Of a stretch of DNA of 64,000 bases, positions 47,092 to 58,100 are shown piece after piece. The notes below the pieces were generated by a model that was not told the DNA's origin, searched no databases, and worked only from the letters and a program-made list of their open reading frames with translations. Every line of letters starts with the position of its first letter. The stretch's first letter is position 1. This stretch comes from Roseiconus lacunae. GTDB taxonomy: Bacteria; Planctomycetota; Planctomycetia; Pirellulales; Pirellulaceae. The stretch is taken from NCBI RefSeq assembly GCF_008312935.1, contig NZ_VSZO01000014.1, positions 306,671-370,670 on the forward strand. The letters are read 5' to 3'. A program made the position numbers and the translations under genes.

Positions 47092-49941
47092 ATGGGCTCA
47101 AGCGTAATCACGGGCGGTTCGATGAACGATTTTTCAGTTTCCGGTTTTGACCTCAGTGTCGAGCCGTCTGCGACGAGGAATCTAACTGACGGACAACGTG
47201 ATCGATTGGCCGTCCTTCTGGATGAGTACTTGGTCGGATTGGAACGCGGTACCCCGCCGAATGTCGCGGACTTGGTCGCGGATGATCCGGAGCTTGCCGA
47301 GCCGCTGACGAATTACGTTCATGGGCTAGAGGATTTGCATCAAGTCGCCGCGGGATTCGCACCTCGCTCCGGCGACCAAGATGCCGGCCGAGCTTCAGAA
47401 ACAGGCGAGACGTCGCACACCGTGCTCGGTGATTTCGAGTTGATTGAGGAGGTCGGTCGCGGCGGGATGGGAGTGGTTTATCGCGCCCAGCAGCGTTCAC
47501 TTGATCGAACGGTGGCGATCAAACTTTTGCCGTTTGCGGCGGTTTTGGATTCTCGCCAGATCACTCGATTTCGTAACGAGGCTCAAGCGGCGGCGCAGCT
47601 TCAGCACCCCAACATTGTTCCCGTCTATACCGTCGGCGTCGATCGCGGCGTTCATTACTACGCCATGCAGTTTATTGAAGGACAATCCTTCGCAGAATCG
47701 ATCGCCTCGCACGTAAGCAACCAATCATTGCCAGAGATCGAAACTTGTGTACGCCAAGGGATTGCGGTCGCCGGTGCACTCCACGCCGCTCATGAAACCG
47801 GCGTCGTCCATCGCGATATCAAGCCATCAAACCTGTTACTCGGAAACGATGGACAGGTTTGGGTGACGGACTTTGGGTTGGCCCGTTGCCAAACGGACGT
47901 GACGATGACACGCACCGGTGACATCGTCGGTACGATGAAGTACATGAGTCCCGAGCAGGCACGCGGTGAGTCGGCGATCGTCGATGGTCGTACGGATGTC
48001 TACTCGCTGGGCGTCACGCTTTACGAGATGCTGTGCCTGCGGCCGGCATTTGATGGTGGCGAAACACCCGTCGTTTTACGACAGATCGAAGAGCTTTCTC
48101 CCACGCCGCTTAGGTCGAACCGCCCTGACGTTCCCAATAGTTTGGAGACGGTGATCGCCAAAGCGATGTCGAAGAATCGCGACAGCCGCTATGACACGGC
48201 ACTTGAATTTGCCGAAGACTTGCAGCGTGTCTTGGATGGTACCCCGACGATCGCGCGGAATCCCACCTTCCTGGACCGAGCGGCTCAGTGGGCGGTCGCT
48301 CGTAAACGCGCCGTTGCCGCCGGGGTCGCATTCGGTTTGGTCTTGCTAATCGGATTGGCGGTCAGCATCGCCCTCATCGCTGCGGCAAAACAGGAGTCCG
48401 ATCGAAACGCGATTCTGGCCAAACGCAGTAGCCAATTGGCGCGTACGACGGTGGATGAGTTGGGGGCGAAGATGGCTGAATTGCTCGCCGATATCCCCGA
48501 AGCGGAATCGGTGCGGAGGCAACTGCTACAAGAGACGCTTGCTTACTATCAATCGTTTGCCGATCAAGTCGACGATGATCCGCAGTTGATCAAAGACCTC
48601 GCGGTTACTTATGGAAAGATTGGTTCGCTACAAAACGAAATCGGTTCATCTGAACAAGCGATCGAAGCGCTGAGTGAGTCGCGAATCTTGTTCACGCGTC
48701 TGGTCGAGGAACATCCCGGTGATTGGGATTTGGTTCATCAGTTGGCGACCAGCGAAAACAACCTGGCACTAGCACTTGATCGAGCCGGACGTTACAAGGC
48801 CGCCGAAGAACACTATCAATCTGCGATCGAAATCGGTGAACTGCTCATTCAATCCGACAGGGAAAATGCGGAATGGCGCACGGGACTGTCACTCGCGTTT
48901 GGCAATTACGCGCTGCTGCTTGGAAAAACACGGCGGAGCGAAGAATCCGAACGCATGCTCGAACAAAGCCTTCTGATCGCTGCGATCGATGAAGACAAAA
49001 ACAGTCCAGACAATGAAGATAAACTGCAGCGACAGCTCGCATCGACCTACCAAAACCTAAGTGGATTACTGGCAGAACACTCGCCGAAAAAGTCGATCGA
49101 GTACGCGCGGGAAGCGTTGCGTTATCAAATGGATGCACTTGCGAGAAACGAAAACGATTCCCAATTGGCGAGTCAAGTTGGCCTGACGCTCAATAGCCTC
49201 GGCGCGGCTCAGGCGGCCAGCGGCGATAGCGAAGGGGCGATTCTTTCGTACCGTCAAGCGGCCGATATTCAACGCCAGCTTTATGATCGACAACCGTATG
49301 CAATGACCCATCAGAGGGACTTAGCGGTCACCGAAAACAATCTCGGTTTGGCTCTCGCCGCCGAAGGGCAATATGAACCGGCTCGGCACGCGTTCGACCA
49401 GGCATTGCAGTTTCAGCAGACGCTGGCGACGGAATTTGCCGACGATGCGGAAATCCAAAGTACGCTTGGTGGCATTTATAACAACCTGGGATTCGTCCAA
49501 GAAAAGTTGAGTGATCTACCCGAGGCCTTGCGTTCTTATCGAATGGCGGTGCAATATCAACAGGCGGCTCATAAGGCAGCCGACGAAGTGCCTCGCTATC
49601 GTGAATTTCTGAGCAAGCATTTTTTCAATTGTGCGCGTTTGCTTCGCGAAGACGGTCAGACCGATGAATCGATTAAGTTCACATTACAACGACGTGACCT
49701 GTGGCTTTCCGATCCTTCTCGATTATCCGGGGTGGCTGACGAGTTCCTCACCACAGCGACGGTAATTAGTCTGAATAAGTCATCGCCAGGAAAGATCACG
49801 TACTCGCGAGACGATTGTGTGCGTTTGGCCCGAGAAACGATCACGAAGGCGATCGGTGCGGGGTTCGATCCACCAGACGAGTTTTTTGATCGTCCAGAGT
49901 ACCAGGCTCTGCGTCCAAACACGTCGCTTCAAGGAATTTGA
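47092..49941 (+). CDS. Transmembrane Ser/Thr protein kinase with TPR repeats
   Basis: A 949-residue kinase. The Hanks-type domain (about 115-385) has the glycine loop GRGGMGVVYRAQ, the lysine in VAIKLLP, the catalytic VHRDIKPSNLLL, DFGLARC and the APE-equivalent SPEQARGES. A membrane helix (GVAFGLVLLIGLAVSIALIA, about 408-428) separates it from an outer part of TPR-like repeats to the C-terminus (AIEALSESR, AEEHYQSAIEIG, AILSYRQAADIQ, ARHAFDQALQFQ). Likely senses a signal by protein contacts and acts on the co-transcribed ECF sigma factor. An ATG at 47122 is an alternative start. Confidence 0.92.
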   Translation: MGSSVITGGSMNDFSVSGFDLSVEPSATRNLTDGQRDRLAVLLDEYLVGLERGTPPNVADLVADDPELAEPLTNYVHGLEDLHQVAAGFAPRSGDQDAGRASETGETSHTVLGDFELIEEVGRGGMGVVYRAQQRSLDRTVAIKLLPFAAVLDSRQITRFRNEAQAAAQLQHPNIVPVYTVGVDRGVHYYAMQFIEGQSFAESIASHVSNQSLPEIETCVRQGIAVAGALHAAHETGVVHRDIKPSNLLLGNDGQVWVTDFGLARCQTDVTMTRTGDIVGTMKYMSPEQARGESAIVDGRTDVYSLGVTLYEMLCLRPAFDGGETPVVLRQIEELSPTPLRSNRPDVPNSLETVIAKAMSKNRDSRYDTALEFAEDLQRVLDGTPTIARNPTFLDRAAQWAVARKRAVAAGVAFGLVLLIGLAVSIALIAAAKQESDRNAILAKRSSQLARTTVDELGAKMAELLADIPEAESVRRQLLQETLAYYQSFADQVDDDPQLIKDLAVTYGKIGSLQNEIGSSEQAIEALSESRILFTRLVEEHPGDWDLVHQLATSENNLALALDRAGRYKAAEEHYQSAIEIGELLIQSDRENAEWRTGLSLAFGNYALLLGKTRRSEESERMLEQSLLIAAIDEDKNSPDNEDKLQRQLASTYQNLSGLLAEHSPKKSIEYAREALRYQMDALARNENDSQLASQVGLTLNSLGAAQAASGDSEGAILSYRQAADIQRQLYDRQPYAMTHQRDLAVTENNLGLALAAEGQYEPARHAFDQALQFQQTLATEFADDAEIQSTLGGIYNNLGFVQEKLSDLPEALRSYRMAVQYQQAAHKAADEVPRYREFLSKHFFNCARLLREDGQTDESIKFTLQRRDLWLSDPSRLSGVADEFLTTATVISLNKSSPGKITYSRDDCVRLARETITKAIGAGFDPPDEFFDRPEYQALRPNTSLQGI

Positions 49942-49974
49942 CGATCTAACGTTTGAAACCAATTCGAACCACTC

Positions 49975-51228
49975 ATGATTCAATCAACGAAGTTGTCCGG
50001 CAAACGCATCTCGCCCCGAAAAAACTCGCTCAGCCGACGTCCTTTGAACGTCGAAAGGCTGGAGATGCGGACGATGCTGGCAGCCACGATCGAGCCGCTA
50101 GAATTCGGAATCGACGTCCCGCCGCGCCACGCGGTGCTGGAAGCCAATTACCGAACAGGCGCGTCGTTGTTTTCGACGGTGGTGAATCTACAACGTCCTC
50201 GCCTGGCGATTGAATTCGAACCCGCACATGGGGATGAATTTGCGTTCACCTTCGAAGGCGAACCGATCAAGGTGTTTGTACTGGAAGAATTCGAGCATGC
50301 TCACGACTTAGAATTCACCGAGGTGTTCGCACGGCTTGAGCCGTTGCGGCGTCAGCCGTCGATTCGGTCTGCCGTTTCCGTTGTTCCGTCACTGGTGAAA
50401 TTTGAGTCCGTGTCGCCGGACAATGAAGTGGTTCAGGTGAATGCCCCGAACGCGATCCCGGTTGAGACCGCCGATACGGATCTAAATTTGCTCGAACAAA
50501 CCCTCGATACCTTGGCGAAGGATCGATCTGCATCGCCGGTCCAGGGGCCGGCCTTGATTCCAGCTCAGCCGATTGTGCGAGAACAGTCCGAAAATCAGGG
50601 GCAATGGGAGCGATCCTTTGGACACCCAGACGTCGGCACGACCGCCTTGCCCCGCGATTTGGAACCGATCGAGGACGATGATGACGAAGGTGGTTTGATC
50701 GAATTAAAAAGTTTCAGTTTGGAAAGTGATGCCGATGCGCCACCACCGGCACGTTTATCAAACAACATTTGGCACATCGATTTGCAGGCTGCGCCAGCAA
50801 CGGCGCCGACTGAAGTCGGGGGGCCGACGGCGCCAATTGCTCATCCAGACGCTCGTCCGGTCACATCACCGACTACCCCTGACGGGGGCTTGATCAAAAT
50901 TGCGAGTAACCAACTGCCTAGTTCTCTTGAGAACCGCGGCCAAACCGGATTGAGGATTCAGCTCGATCCGAATGTCGGACATATTCGAAATTTCCAACTT
51001 GCCGATGCCCCGGGGTTGGACTCCGATCTAGAATCCGATCCGTCGTCCGAGTTGGTGTCGCGGTGGGAGCGACCGGATGCTTTGAAATCCAAACGAATTA
51101 CCCGGAAGGATCAGGCTGATGAACCTCAGCCTCATGGGGTCTCTTGGAGTGGTTTATTGGTCGCCGGGAGCCTGTTGCTGACGACGTCGGCATCCGATTC
51201 CGATGAAGTTGGTGACCCTCAGGAGTAG
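49975..51228 (+). CDS. Planctomycete surface protein with LExRxxLAA signature, unknown
   Basis: A 417-residue protein with basic residues at the start and the signature NVERLEMRTMLAA at 25-37, a motif found at the N-terminus of many exported planctomycete proteins. The rest is acidic, proline-rich and without known domains (for example EPIEDDDDEGG). Near the end is a short hydrophobic stretch (WSGLLVAGSLLLTTSAS). It follows the kinase by about 33 bp and may share its transcript. The first of four such signature proteins in a 10-kb stretch. Confidence 0.7.
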   Translation: MIQSTKLSGKRISPRKNSLSRRPLNVERLEMRTMLAATIEPLEFGIDVPPRHAVLEANYRTGASLFSTVVNLQRPRLAIEFEPAHGDEFAFTFEGEPIKVFVLEEFEHAHDLEFTEVFARLEPLRRQPSIRSAVSVVPSLVKFESVSPDNEVVQVNAPNAIPVETADTDLNLLEQTLDTLAKDRSASPVQGPALIPAQPIVREQSENQGQWERSFGHPDVGTTALPRDLEPIEDDDDEGGLIELKSFSLESDADAPPPARLSNNIWHIDLQAAPATAPTEVGGPTAPIAHPDARPVTSPTTPDGGLIKIASNQLPSSLENRGQTGLRIQLDPNVGHIRNFQLADAPGLDSDLESDPSSELVSRWERPDALKSKRITRKDQADEPQPHGVSWSGLLVAGSLLLTTSASDSDEVGDPQE

Positions 51229-51562
51229 GCCACGCACGGTCCCCGGCAGTCGACATTGGCTGTCGGCGTAGCTGAATAGTCAACGATCGGTGGGCGATTC
51301 GATGCAGCAAACGTTGCGTCTGATTCAGATAGTTGGGTTCGGCTTATCAATGGATGATCGCAAGCCCGGTTGTCGCACGGAATCCGTGGCAATCGGCCAA
51401 TCGGGCCGGTGTCGGCGGACGTTGGAAAATCGGAAACTCTTTGATTGGGTGTGACACACCTGAGGGAGTTTCCGTCTCTTAAAGCAACGGACCTGTGCCG
51501 CGGGTGTAGCTCACGCGTTTGGCACCTCTTGAATCGTTGCCTCATAAAAAGTGTTGCGGCTG
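51229..51562. other. Intergenic, no gene seen
   Basis: About 330 bp between the signature protein and the AraC-type regulator. No frame with motifs, no terminator hairpin with a T-run. Confidence 0.4.
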
Positions 51563-52555
51563 ATGACGCCATTGCAAAACGATCCGATCACGGAACTGAT
51601 TTCGCGACTGTACCTTCCAGGTTGGTGCGCCGCCCTGTGGCGACTTAGCGGGAATTGGGGAATCGAAGTCCCCGAGAAAACGGTCAGTTTGTACGTCGTC
51701 ACCCAGGGAAGCGGCTGGTTGGTGTTCGACTCTCCGCAAATGTCGCCGATCCGTGTGATTAGTGGTGACCACGTCATGACGGCCTCTGGCGAAGGACACC
51801 GCTTCGTCAAGCAATTCAATAACCAGGCAGAACCGGTCGCAGAGCGTTTGTCATCGTCCTTTTGGCCTACCGCGCCTGCCAGCCAAGACGATTGTGAGGT
51901 TGTCTACGCACAATTCGAGTTGGAGCAATTGGCGGCCAATCCGCTGTCAATCGGCTTGCCGAACTTGGTCCATTTAAACCATCGTCGCGATGCCGAATTG
52001 AAGTCCTGCCTACCGCTGGTTGACTTGATGCAACAGACCGCCCAAGACGGCGAACCGGGTTGGCAGGCGATGGTGAGAAAGCTGTCAGAACTGGTTTTCA
52101 TTCGTACGCTGTCGGCCCAGTTGCGAATGAACTCAAGTCGTAATGACGGATCGGCACCGCTTCGCGTCGTGAAAGCGATGACCGACACCGTCGTCGGACC
52201 GGTGCTCAATCAAGTGCTCGCGTCACCGGAGTCTCAGTGGACCGTGCCTCAAATGGCTCGAATGGCCCGGGTTTCCAAGTCCGCATTTTCGGACCGATTC
52301 CGCAACCTACTAGGGCAACCGCCGTTGCAGTATGTGACGGATCTTCGGATGCAAAAAGCAAGTCGCTTGCTGCACGAGAGCAATTTGGAGATCTCCAATA
52401 TCGCCGTGCTTGTGGGCTACGAGTCTCCGTCATCGTTTAGCACCGCATTTCGACGTTGGAATGGTCAGTCGCCGGCTGAGTTTCGTAGGCATCGAAAAGC
52501 ATCGGAGTCACCGATCGCAGCGACGCTCAACCGTGAAGCGATGAAGGTCGGCTAA
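51563..52555 (+). CDS. AraC-family transcriptional regulator (cupin_6 type)
   Basis: A 330-residue regulator. The N-terminal cupin-like sensor begins LYLPGWCAALWRLSGNWGI and includes LYVVTQGSGWLVFD and ISGDHVMTASGEGHR. The C-terminal DNA-binding part has the two AraC helix-turn-helices WTVPQMARMARVSKSAFSDRFR and LEISNIAVLVGYESPSSFSTAFRRW. A GTG at 51551 is in frame, but the ATG at 51563 is preferred. Flanked on both sides by genes for surface signature proteins, which are candidate targets. Confidence 0.9.
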   Translation: MTPLQNDPITELISRLYLPGWCAALWRLSGNWGIEVPEKTVSLYVVTQGSGWLVFDSPQMSPIRVISGDHVMTASGEGHRFVKQFNNQAEPVAERLSSSFWPTAPASQDDCEVVYAQFELEQLAANPLSIGLPNLVHLNHRRDAELKSCLPLVDLMQQTAQDGEPGWQAMVRKLSELVFIRTLSAQLRMNSSRNDGSAPLRVVKAMTDTVVGPVLNQVLASPESQWTVPQMARMARVSKSAFSDRFRNLLGQPPLQYVTDLRMQKASRLLHESNLEISNIAVLVGYESPSSFSTAFRRWNGQSPAEFRRHRKASESPIAATLNREAMKVG

Positions 52556-52633
52556 GGCGATTTGGCTTCTCGGTGCGGTTTGGCGCAAGGTCCGTTAGCA
52601 GACCTGTTTTGAACGCCCTTTCAATGCCGTTGG

Positions 52634-53281
52634 TTAAGATCGACGTGAAGGAAGTTGAGGTCCGTAGATCGACCCGCAAGCATCGTCGGCCATTCGATCA
52701 CCAAACATCACGTCGACGTCGGCAGGTCGCAACGTTCGCCACCAAGGTGGCTGTCCGAATCGATCGGTGTGTCGATTTCCCCGTTGGAAATCCAGACGCT
52801 GTGGCATGGGGGAGAGCGTTCGGTCGACGTTGTCTTCACCAGTCACCGGGGCGTTGTCGAGCCCGATTTGGCCCTCGTTTAGCTCGACTTCTTGCACGTC
52901 GATCGTCGTCGGGAGACGTCGAGCCTGTGATGTTCGGTATTCAAAATCAATTTCGATCACGTCTCCGTCGGTCTGATCGACTGCCTGGGCGGTGTAAACA
53001 AACGCAATGATCGTGCCTTGTTCTTGATCGACGTTGACAACCAAGCCAGCGTTGTCTTCCCAAAAGTCGCCGACACGAATGTTACTTGCGTCCGTCGTCA
53101 AGACTTGGGGGTCATATTGAATCCGCACCTCGGCAGCTCGGACGCCCGAAGCGTTTTCGATTTGAAGGGGGGCAGTGATTTGTTTGGCGTGGTGGTCCCA
53201 GTGGGCATCCATGGAAACCGCAGCCATCAAGCGCCGGGATTCAAGCGATTCCGCAACCGGCTTACGCGTGCGTTTGACCAT
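52634..53281 (-). CDS. Signature surface protein with cohesin-like module
   Basis: A 215-residue protein beginning with basic residues and ESLESRRLMAAV (signature, 11-22). Residues about 35-150 resemble a cohesin fold: VRAAEVRIQYDPQVLTT, DNAGLVVNVDQEQGTIIAFV, DGDVIEIDFEYR and the ending VQEVELNEGQIGLDNAPVTG. The last block is closely matched in the next minus-strand gene (VVLNEGQVAVSPAPISG). The final 55 residues look unlike the rest and may be out of the original frame, so this could be a shortened paralogue. Confidence 0.65.
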   Translation of the reverse strand: MVKRTRKPVAESLESRRLMAAVSMDAHWDHHAKQITAPLQIENASGVRAAEVRIQYDPQVLTTDASNIRVGDFWEDNAGLVVNVDQEQGTIIAFVYTAQAVDQTDGDVIEIDFEYRTSQARRLPTTIDVQEVELNEGQIGLDNAPVTGEDNVDRTLSPMPQRLDFQRGNRHTDRFGQPPWWRTLRPADVDVMFGDRMADDACGSIYGPQLPSRRS

Positions 53282-53492
53282 ACGATCTTCGATTGAGAAA
53301 AGAGAAGCATTCCGTCAAACAGGTGACGGTGTACCTCTGCGATGTACTCAGTCGCTTGGTTCGAAGGCAAGCCCAACGTACGAACTTCCTGGCGGATCGA
53401 TCCCTGTCGCGACGATCGGAAAAGTCCGGTGGCGAACCGGGAAAGCGGCCGGGTGGAGAAGAAAGCCGCTTTCCTTCAGCAAAGATTCGCTG

Positions 53493-54788
53493 TTACCAAA
53501 GCTCCGACGTGTGGACTTGGTCGATCGCCTCTTCGCGATCCTCGTCTGCTTCAACGACAGCCCCGGAAACCGGTTCGGTCGTCGGGTCTTCGGCCAGTAC
53601 GTTGGTCGTCACGACTGGGGTGACATCGATCGGGGGCGATTGGTCTGCAACGGTTTCAATCGGTTCGGGCAGCACGAGGACTTCGTCGATGACGTCGACC
53701 GGCGGAGCGAACACGATTTCGGCTTCCGCAGTCATCACGCTTTGCAGACCGCCCGTTTCTGCGGTCGTCATCGCTGACATTTCTGCGTCTTCGGATGACT
53801 GAGATTCTGCGATTTGCGTCTCAGAGGTCGAAAATTCGGTACTCGCGACGCCGGACATGGATGTCGCCGTGGTCGCCGGGGGAGCGGTGATCGCAGCACC
53901 CGAATTCGCAGCCGTCGTGATCCGTTCGATTTCATTTGACCATGACGTCGAACCGACGGGCATGACTAAGGTGGTCATGAGTCGTGTGTACACGTACTGA
54001 GGCAGCAGGCCAACTTCAACAAAGTTTTGATCTTCGATGGCGTCTCCGGTCGCTAGCGTTACTGACAGCACGTTGTTGCCACCATCTTGGTAAGCGACAG
54101 GTTGCTGTTGAGCGACGGTGTAGCTTCCTGCGGCCAGATCGGTAAACGAATAGGACCCGTCGGCATCGGTCACCGTTTCAAATTGTTGGTCCGTGCCGGT
54201 GTTGGTCAACACGATCGTGACACCGCCGATCGCTTCGCCGGAATCTAATTCACCATTGCCGTTGGCGTCGGCGAACACGAAGCCCGAAATCGAATCGGTG
54301 CCGCCGTTAGTAATCGTCAGCACACCGTCGGTCTGATCGCTGCCGGAGATCGGTGCGGGAGACACGGCAACTTGGCCTTCGTTAAGAACGACGGAGGTCA
54401 GATCCAAATCGGAGGTGTCTCCGATCGTGGCGGTGTCGGCGACCGAGAAGTTCAACTCGACCAACGAGCCTTCTCCGGATGTAATCGCGGCCGACGCGGA
54501 GACGAAGATGACGACAGACCCGGTGGCTTGATCGATATTAACGGTGACTTGGGTATCGCTGGCACCATCCCAGATTTCGCCGGCGGTGACATCATCTTGA
54601 TTCAATTCCAATAGATCGGGATCGAATTCCAGACGGATCTCGGCGCCGCGAACGCCGGTCGCATCATCAATATTGACAGGAACGGAAACCGTGGCAGCTG
54701 GTGCGGCGGTTAAATCGTCGGGGATGTCGACGGCTGCGAGCAGTCGGCGCGCCGTCAACGACTGGAAATTCGGGCGGCGTCGGATCAT
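53493..54788 (-). CDS. Signature surface protein with cohesin-like and SdrD-B-like domains
   Basis: A 431-residue exported protein with the short signature QSLTARRLLAAV at 9-20. Residues about 25-160 form a cohesin-like beta-sandwich (VRGAEIRLEFDPDLLELN, ATGSVVIFVSASAAI, LTSVVLNEGQV). Next comes an SD-repeat B-like/CNA-B domain (about 165-270: ISGFVFADANGNGELDSGEA, VTDADGSYSFTDLAAGSYTV), which often binds calcium. The C-terminal 150 residues are Thr/Ala/Glu-rich and probably extended. Divergent from the 1588-residue adhesin across 335 bp. Confidence 0.75.
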   Translation of the reverse strand: MIRRRPNFQSLTARRLLAAVDIPDDLTAAPAATVSVPVNIDDATGVRGAEIRLEFDPDLLELNQDDVTAGEIWDGASDTQVTVNIDQATGSVVIFVSASAAITSGEGSLVELNFSVADTATIGDTSDLDLTSVVLNEGQVAVSPAPISGSDQTDGVLTITNGGTDSISGFVFADANGNGELDSGEAIGGVTIVLTNTGTDQQFETVTDADGSYSFTDLAAGSYTVAQQQPVAYQDGGNNVLSVTLATGDAIEDQNFVEVGLLPQYVYTRLMTTLVMPVGSTSWSNEIERITTAANSGAAITAPPATTATSMSGVASTEFSTSETQIAESQSSEDAEMSAMTTAETGGLQSVMTAEAEIVFAPPVDVIDEVLVLPEPIETVADQSPPIDVTPVVTTNVLAEDPTTEPVSGAVVEADEDREEAIDQVHTSELW

Positions 54789-55123
54789 GGGACACTCTCG
54801 GTGGGTGATTATCTAGTCAATCATTCGTCGGGAGGACCGTCATCAGTCCGCCCGTTGAATCATTAGTAGGTTTTTTGTCGGCGAATGTCACAGCGTGACT
54901 TACCTTCTCATGAATGTTGATTGTTTTTCGGGTTGGCGAGAAAAAATTATCGGAAGTGGTGTGACATTGATCGAAAAGATTCCGCCACAGAAGGACAGGC
55001 GGCTTCATGCCCGTTTTTCCCCAACCTTCCGTCAGCGAATGGATTCTTCATTGACGGCTAACTTCGCGAAGGACTGCAACATCCCGTTGAACCCGGCAAC
55101 GACCGGCATAGGTCCCCATCGAT
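54789..55123. other. Divergent gap between two surface-protein genes
   Basis: About 335 bp that must hold promoters of the cohesin-like gene (minus) and the giant cadherin-repeat gene (plus). An 88-codon frame at 54895-55161 has no motifs and runs into the start of the large gene; it is not counted. Confidence 0.4.
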
Positions 55124-58100
55124 ATGCGTCAAGTTACGAAAGCCCTGATTTCGCTCGTTAAGCCACAACGCCTCGCATCCAACCGCCACCGCATCGCCAG
55201 TCGCCGCGGACGGAAAGCCCGATTGGAGGCCCTCGAGTCACGTCGAGTGCTCGCCGCCACGGTTGCATCCTTTACGCCCACGCCGAGCGGTTTCGTTGCC
55301 GAGCTGAGCGAAGAGATCGATGCGTCGAAAATTAATCTGTACGATTCCGAGAACGGTCTCGCCGGCGATGCCGATGTCACCGTAACCGGAGCTAGCGGTG
55401 GTGCCGTGGAGGGATCGTTGATCATCGACGGTACGACGTTGACCTTCGTCGCGACCGGTGACGCGCTTCCCGCCGACACGTACACAGTAACCCTGCGTAG
55501 TGCCGCGGACGGATTCACGGACCTCGCAGATGGCGAACTACTTGACGGTGACAATAATTCGACTGCCGGTGGCAACTTTGTTGACACCTTCACCGTAACG
55601 ACGCCAGGCACTTTGACTGTCGGGTTGCCTGACGTTGTTCGCGGGCCAACCCAAGCGATCCAGGTCCCGGCATCGGAAAGCGGTACCGCGCTGCCTCCGG
55701 GATTGCCGATCCAACTGAGTGATGCCGACGGCGTCACCTCGGTCACGCTGACCATTGAATTCGATCCAGACTTGCTTGACATCAGTTCGGTTCAGCTCGG
55801 CACAGACGCTCCCACGGGTAGCCAGGTCCAAGCGAACTTGGACACGCCGGGCGTCGCAACGATTTCGTTCTTCAGCGTCGGCCCGATGTCGGCTGGCCAG
55901 GCGGATATTATCGACATCATTGCCTCGGTCCCCGAAGACGCGACTTATGGGGCGATGCAGGCAATCGAGATCACGGCGATCGAAGTCAACGCGGGCGCGT
56001 TGACTGCCAATACTGACGATGCGATTCAGGTCGTCGCCTTTCCCGGTGATGCCAACCGCAACCAACGCTACGACGCCGAGGACGCACGCCTGATTTCACG
56101 CGTCGGGGTCGAACTCGATTCTGGTTTCGTCTTCAATGACCCTACGGCAACGTCGGCTTCGACGATGTTGTATCCGACGATCGATCCCATGTTGATCGGC
56201 GATGTCAGCGGCAATGGCGAGCTGAGCCCCCTCGACTCCAGCGATTTGTTGCGCCAAGTCGTTGGACTGTCGACGCCCAATATCCCTGATCTTCCCGACG
56301 CACAGGCCCCCACGGCAGTCGCTCTTTCGGAAGACACGATCAATGATTCGGTCGCTATCGGCACGACGGTGGGAACATTCTCGACCACCGATCCCGACAG
56401 TGGTGACACACACACCTACACACTGGTCAGCGGAAGCGGTTCGACCGACAACAGTTCCTTTACGATCAGTGGGAATTCACTTGTCACTGCCGCAAACTTT
56501 GATGCGTCAGTCGACGATGAGCTAACGATTCGAGTTCGATCAACTGACTCGACCGGTCGATTCATCGAAGAAACATTCACAATCACAGTCGAACATAACA
56601 ATTCGGCACCGACGGCGATCGCCATTGACAGTACCTCAGTGCCGGAGAATAGCGCGACCGGAACGACCGTCGGCACGCTCAGTACTACCGACCCTGATAG
56701 CGGTGATACACACACGTACGCGATCGTTTCGATCGACGGCAACACTTCTAGCAATGTATTCACGATTTCAGGAAATACGTTGCAAGTCGGCACGGCGTTG
56801 GACTTTGAAACCAAAGCTAGCTACAGCGTTGTGATCAGCAGTACCGATGCCGGCGGACTGTCGACCACCCAGACATTCACGATCACGGTGAGCGATGTCA
56901 ATGAAGCTCCGACCGCGATCGCGTTGAGTAACTCGACCGTAGGCGATAATGCCGTCTCGGGCACCGTTGTCGGTACACTGACTTCGACCGATGTAGACGC
57001 AAGCGACACGTTCACTTACAGCCTAGTCAGTGGGACCGGGGACACTGACAATGCTTCGTTCGCAATCGATGGTGATGACTTAGTCACCGCGGCAACGATC
57101 GATTTCTCGTCACAGTCGAGCTACAGCGTTCGTGTTCGGACGACCGACTCGGGCGGGGCAACTTTTGAGCAAGTCTTTACGATCACACAGGGCAACTCGG
57201 CCCCATCCGCGATCGCGCTCAGCAGCGACACGGTGGCCGAAAATAGCAATACATCGACTACGGTTGGAACACTTTCGACAACCGACTCAAATTCGGGTGA
57301 CACTCATACCTACACCTTGGTCTCCGGTGACGGCGATGACGACAACGGCTCATTCACGATTTCCGGTGACTCGCTGATCACAACCGAATCGTTTGATTTC
57401 GAAACGCAGGAAACCTACACGATTCGCGTTCGCAGCACCGATTCGACCAGTTTGTTCGTCGAGCAAGTGTTGACGATCACCGTTACCGATGTCAACGAAG
57501 CGGCCACGACGATTACGCTGGATCACTCCAGCGTCGCCGACGGCGAAGCAAGCGGTACGACCGTCGGTGCATTCTCAAGTGATGATCCCGATAGCGGTGA
57601 TACGCTGACTTACACATTGGTTTCGGGGACAGGTGATACGGATAACGCGTCATTCACGATCTCCAACGGACAACTCGTGACCGCATTCGTTGCTGATCAA
57701 GCGACAAAGTCGTCTTATTCGGTTCGCGTCCAGGTCGAAGACGCCGGCGGACTGACGACCGAAGAAACGTTTACGATCACCGTGACGAGCACCAACGTCG
57801 CGCCGACGGCTGTTGCACTGTCGAGCAACACGGTTGCCGAGGATGCGACGGCTGGTACGGCGATCGGAACTCTATCCACCACCGATGCCAACGCAACCGA
57901 CGTGTTTACGTACACTTTGGTTGCTGGCACCGGAGACACCGATAACGCGTCGTTTACGATCTCGGGTGATGAGCTGCAGCTTGACACGACGCTGGACTTC
58001 GAAACCAAGTCTTCCTACACCGTTCGTGTTCGTAGTACCGACCCCTTTGGGCTTTTTGTCGAGGACACGTTCACGATTACGGTGACCGACGTCAATGAAG

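Noticed and set aside
54895..55161. An 88-codon ORF upstream of the giant adhesin
   Set aside because: Overlaps the adhesin start in another frame, no ribosome binding site, no motif.
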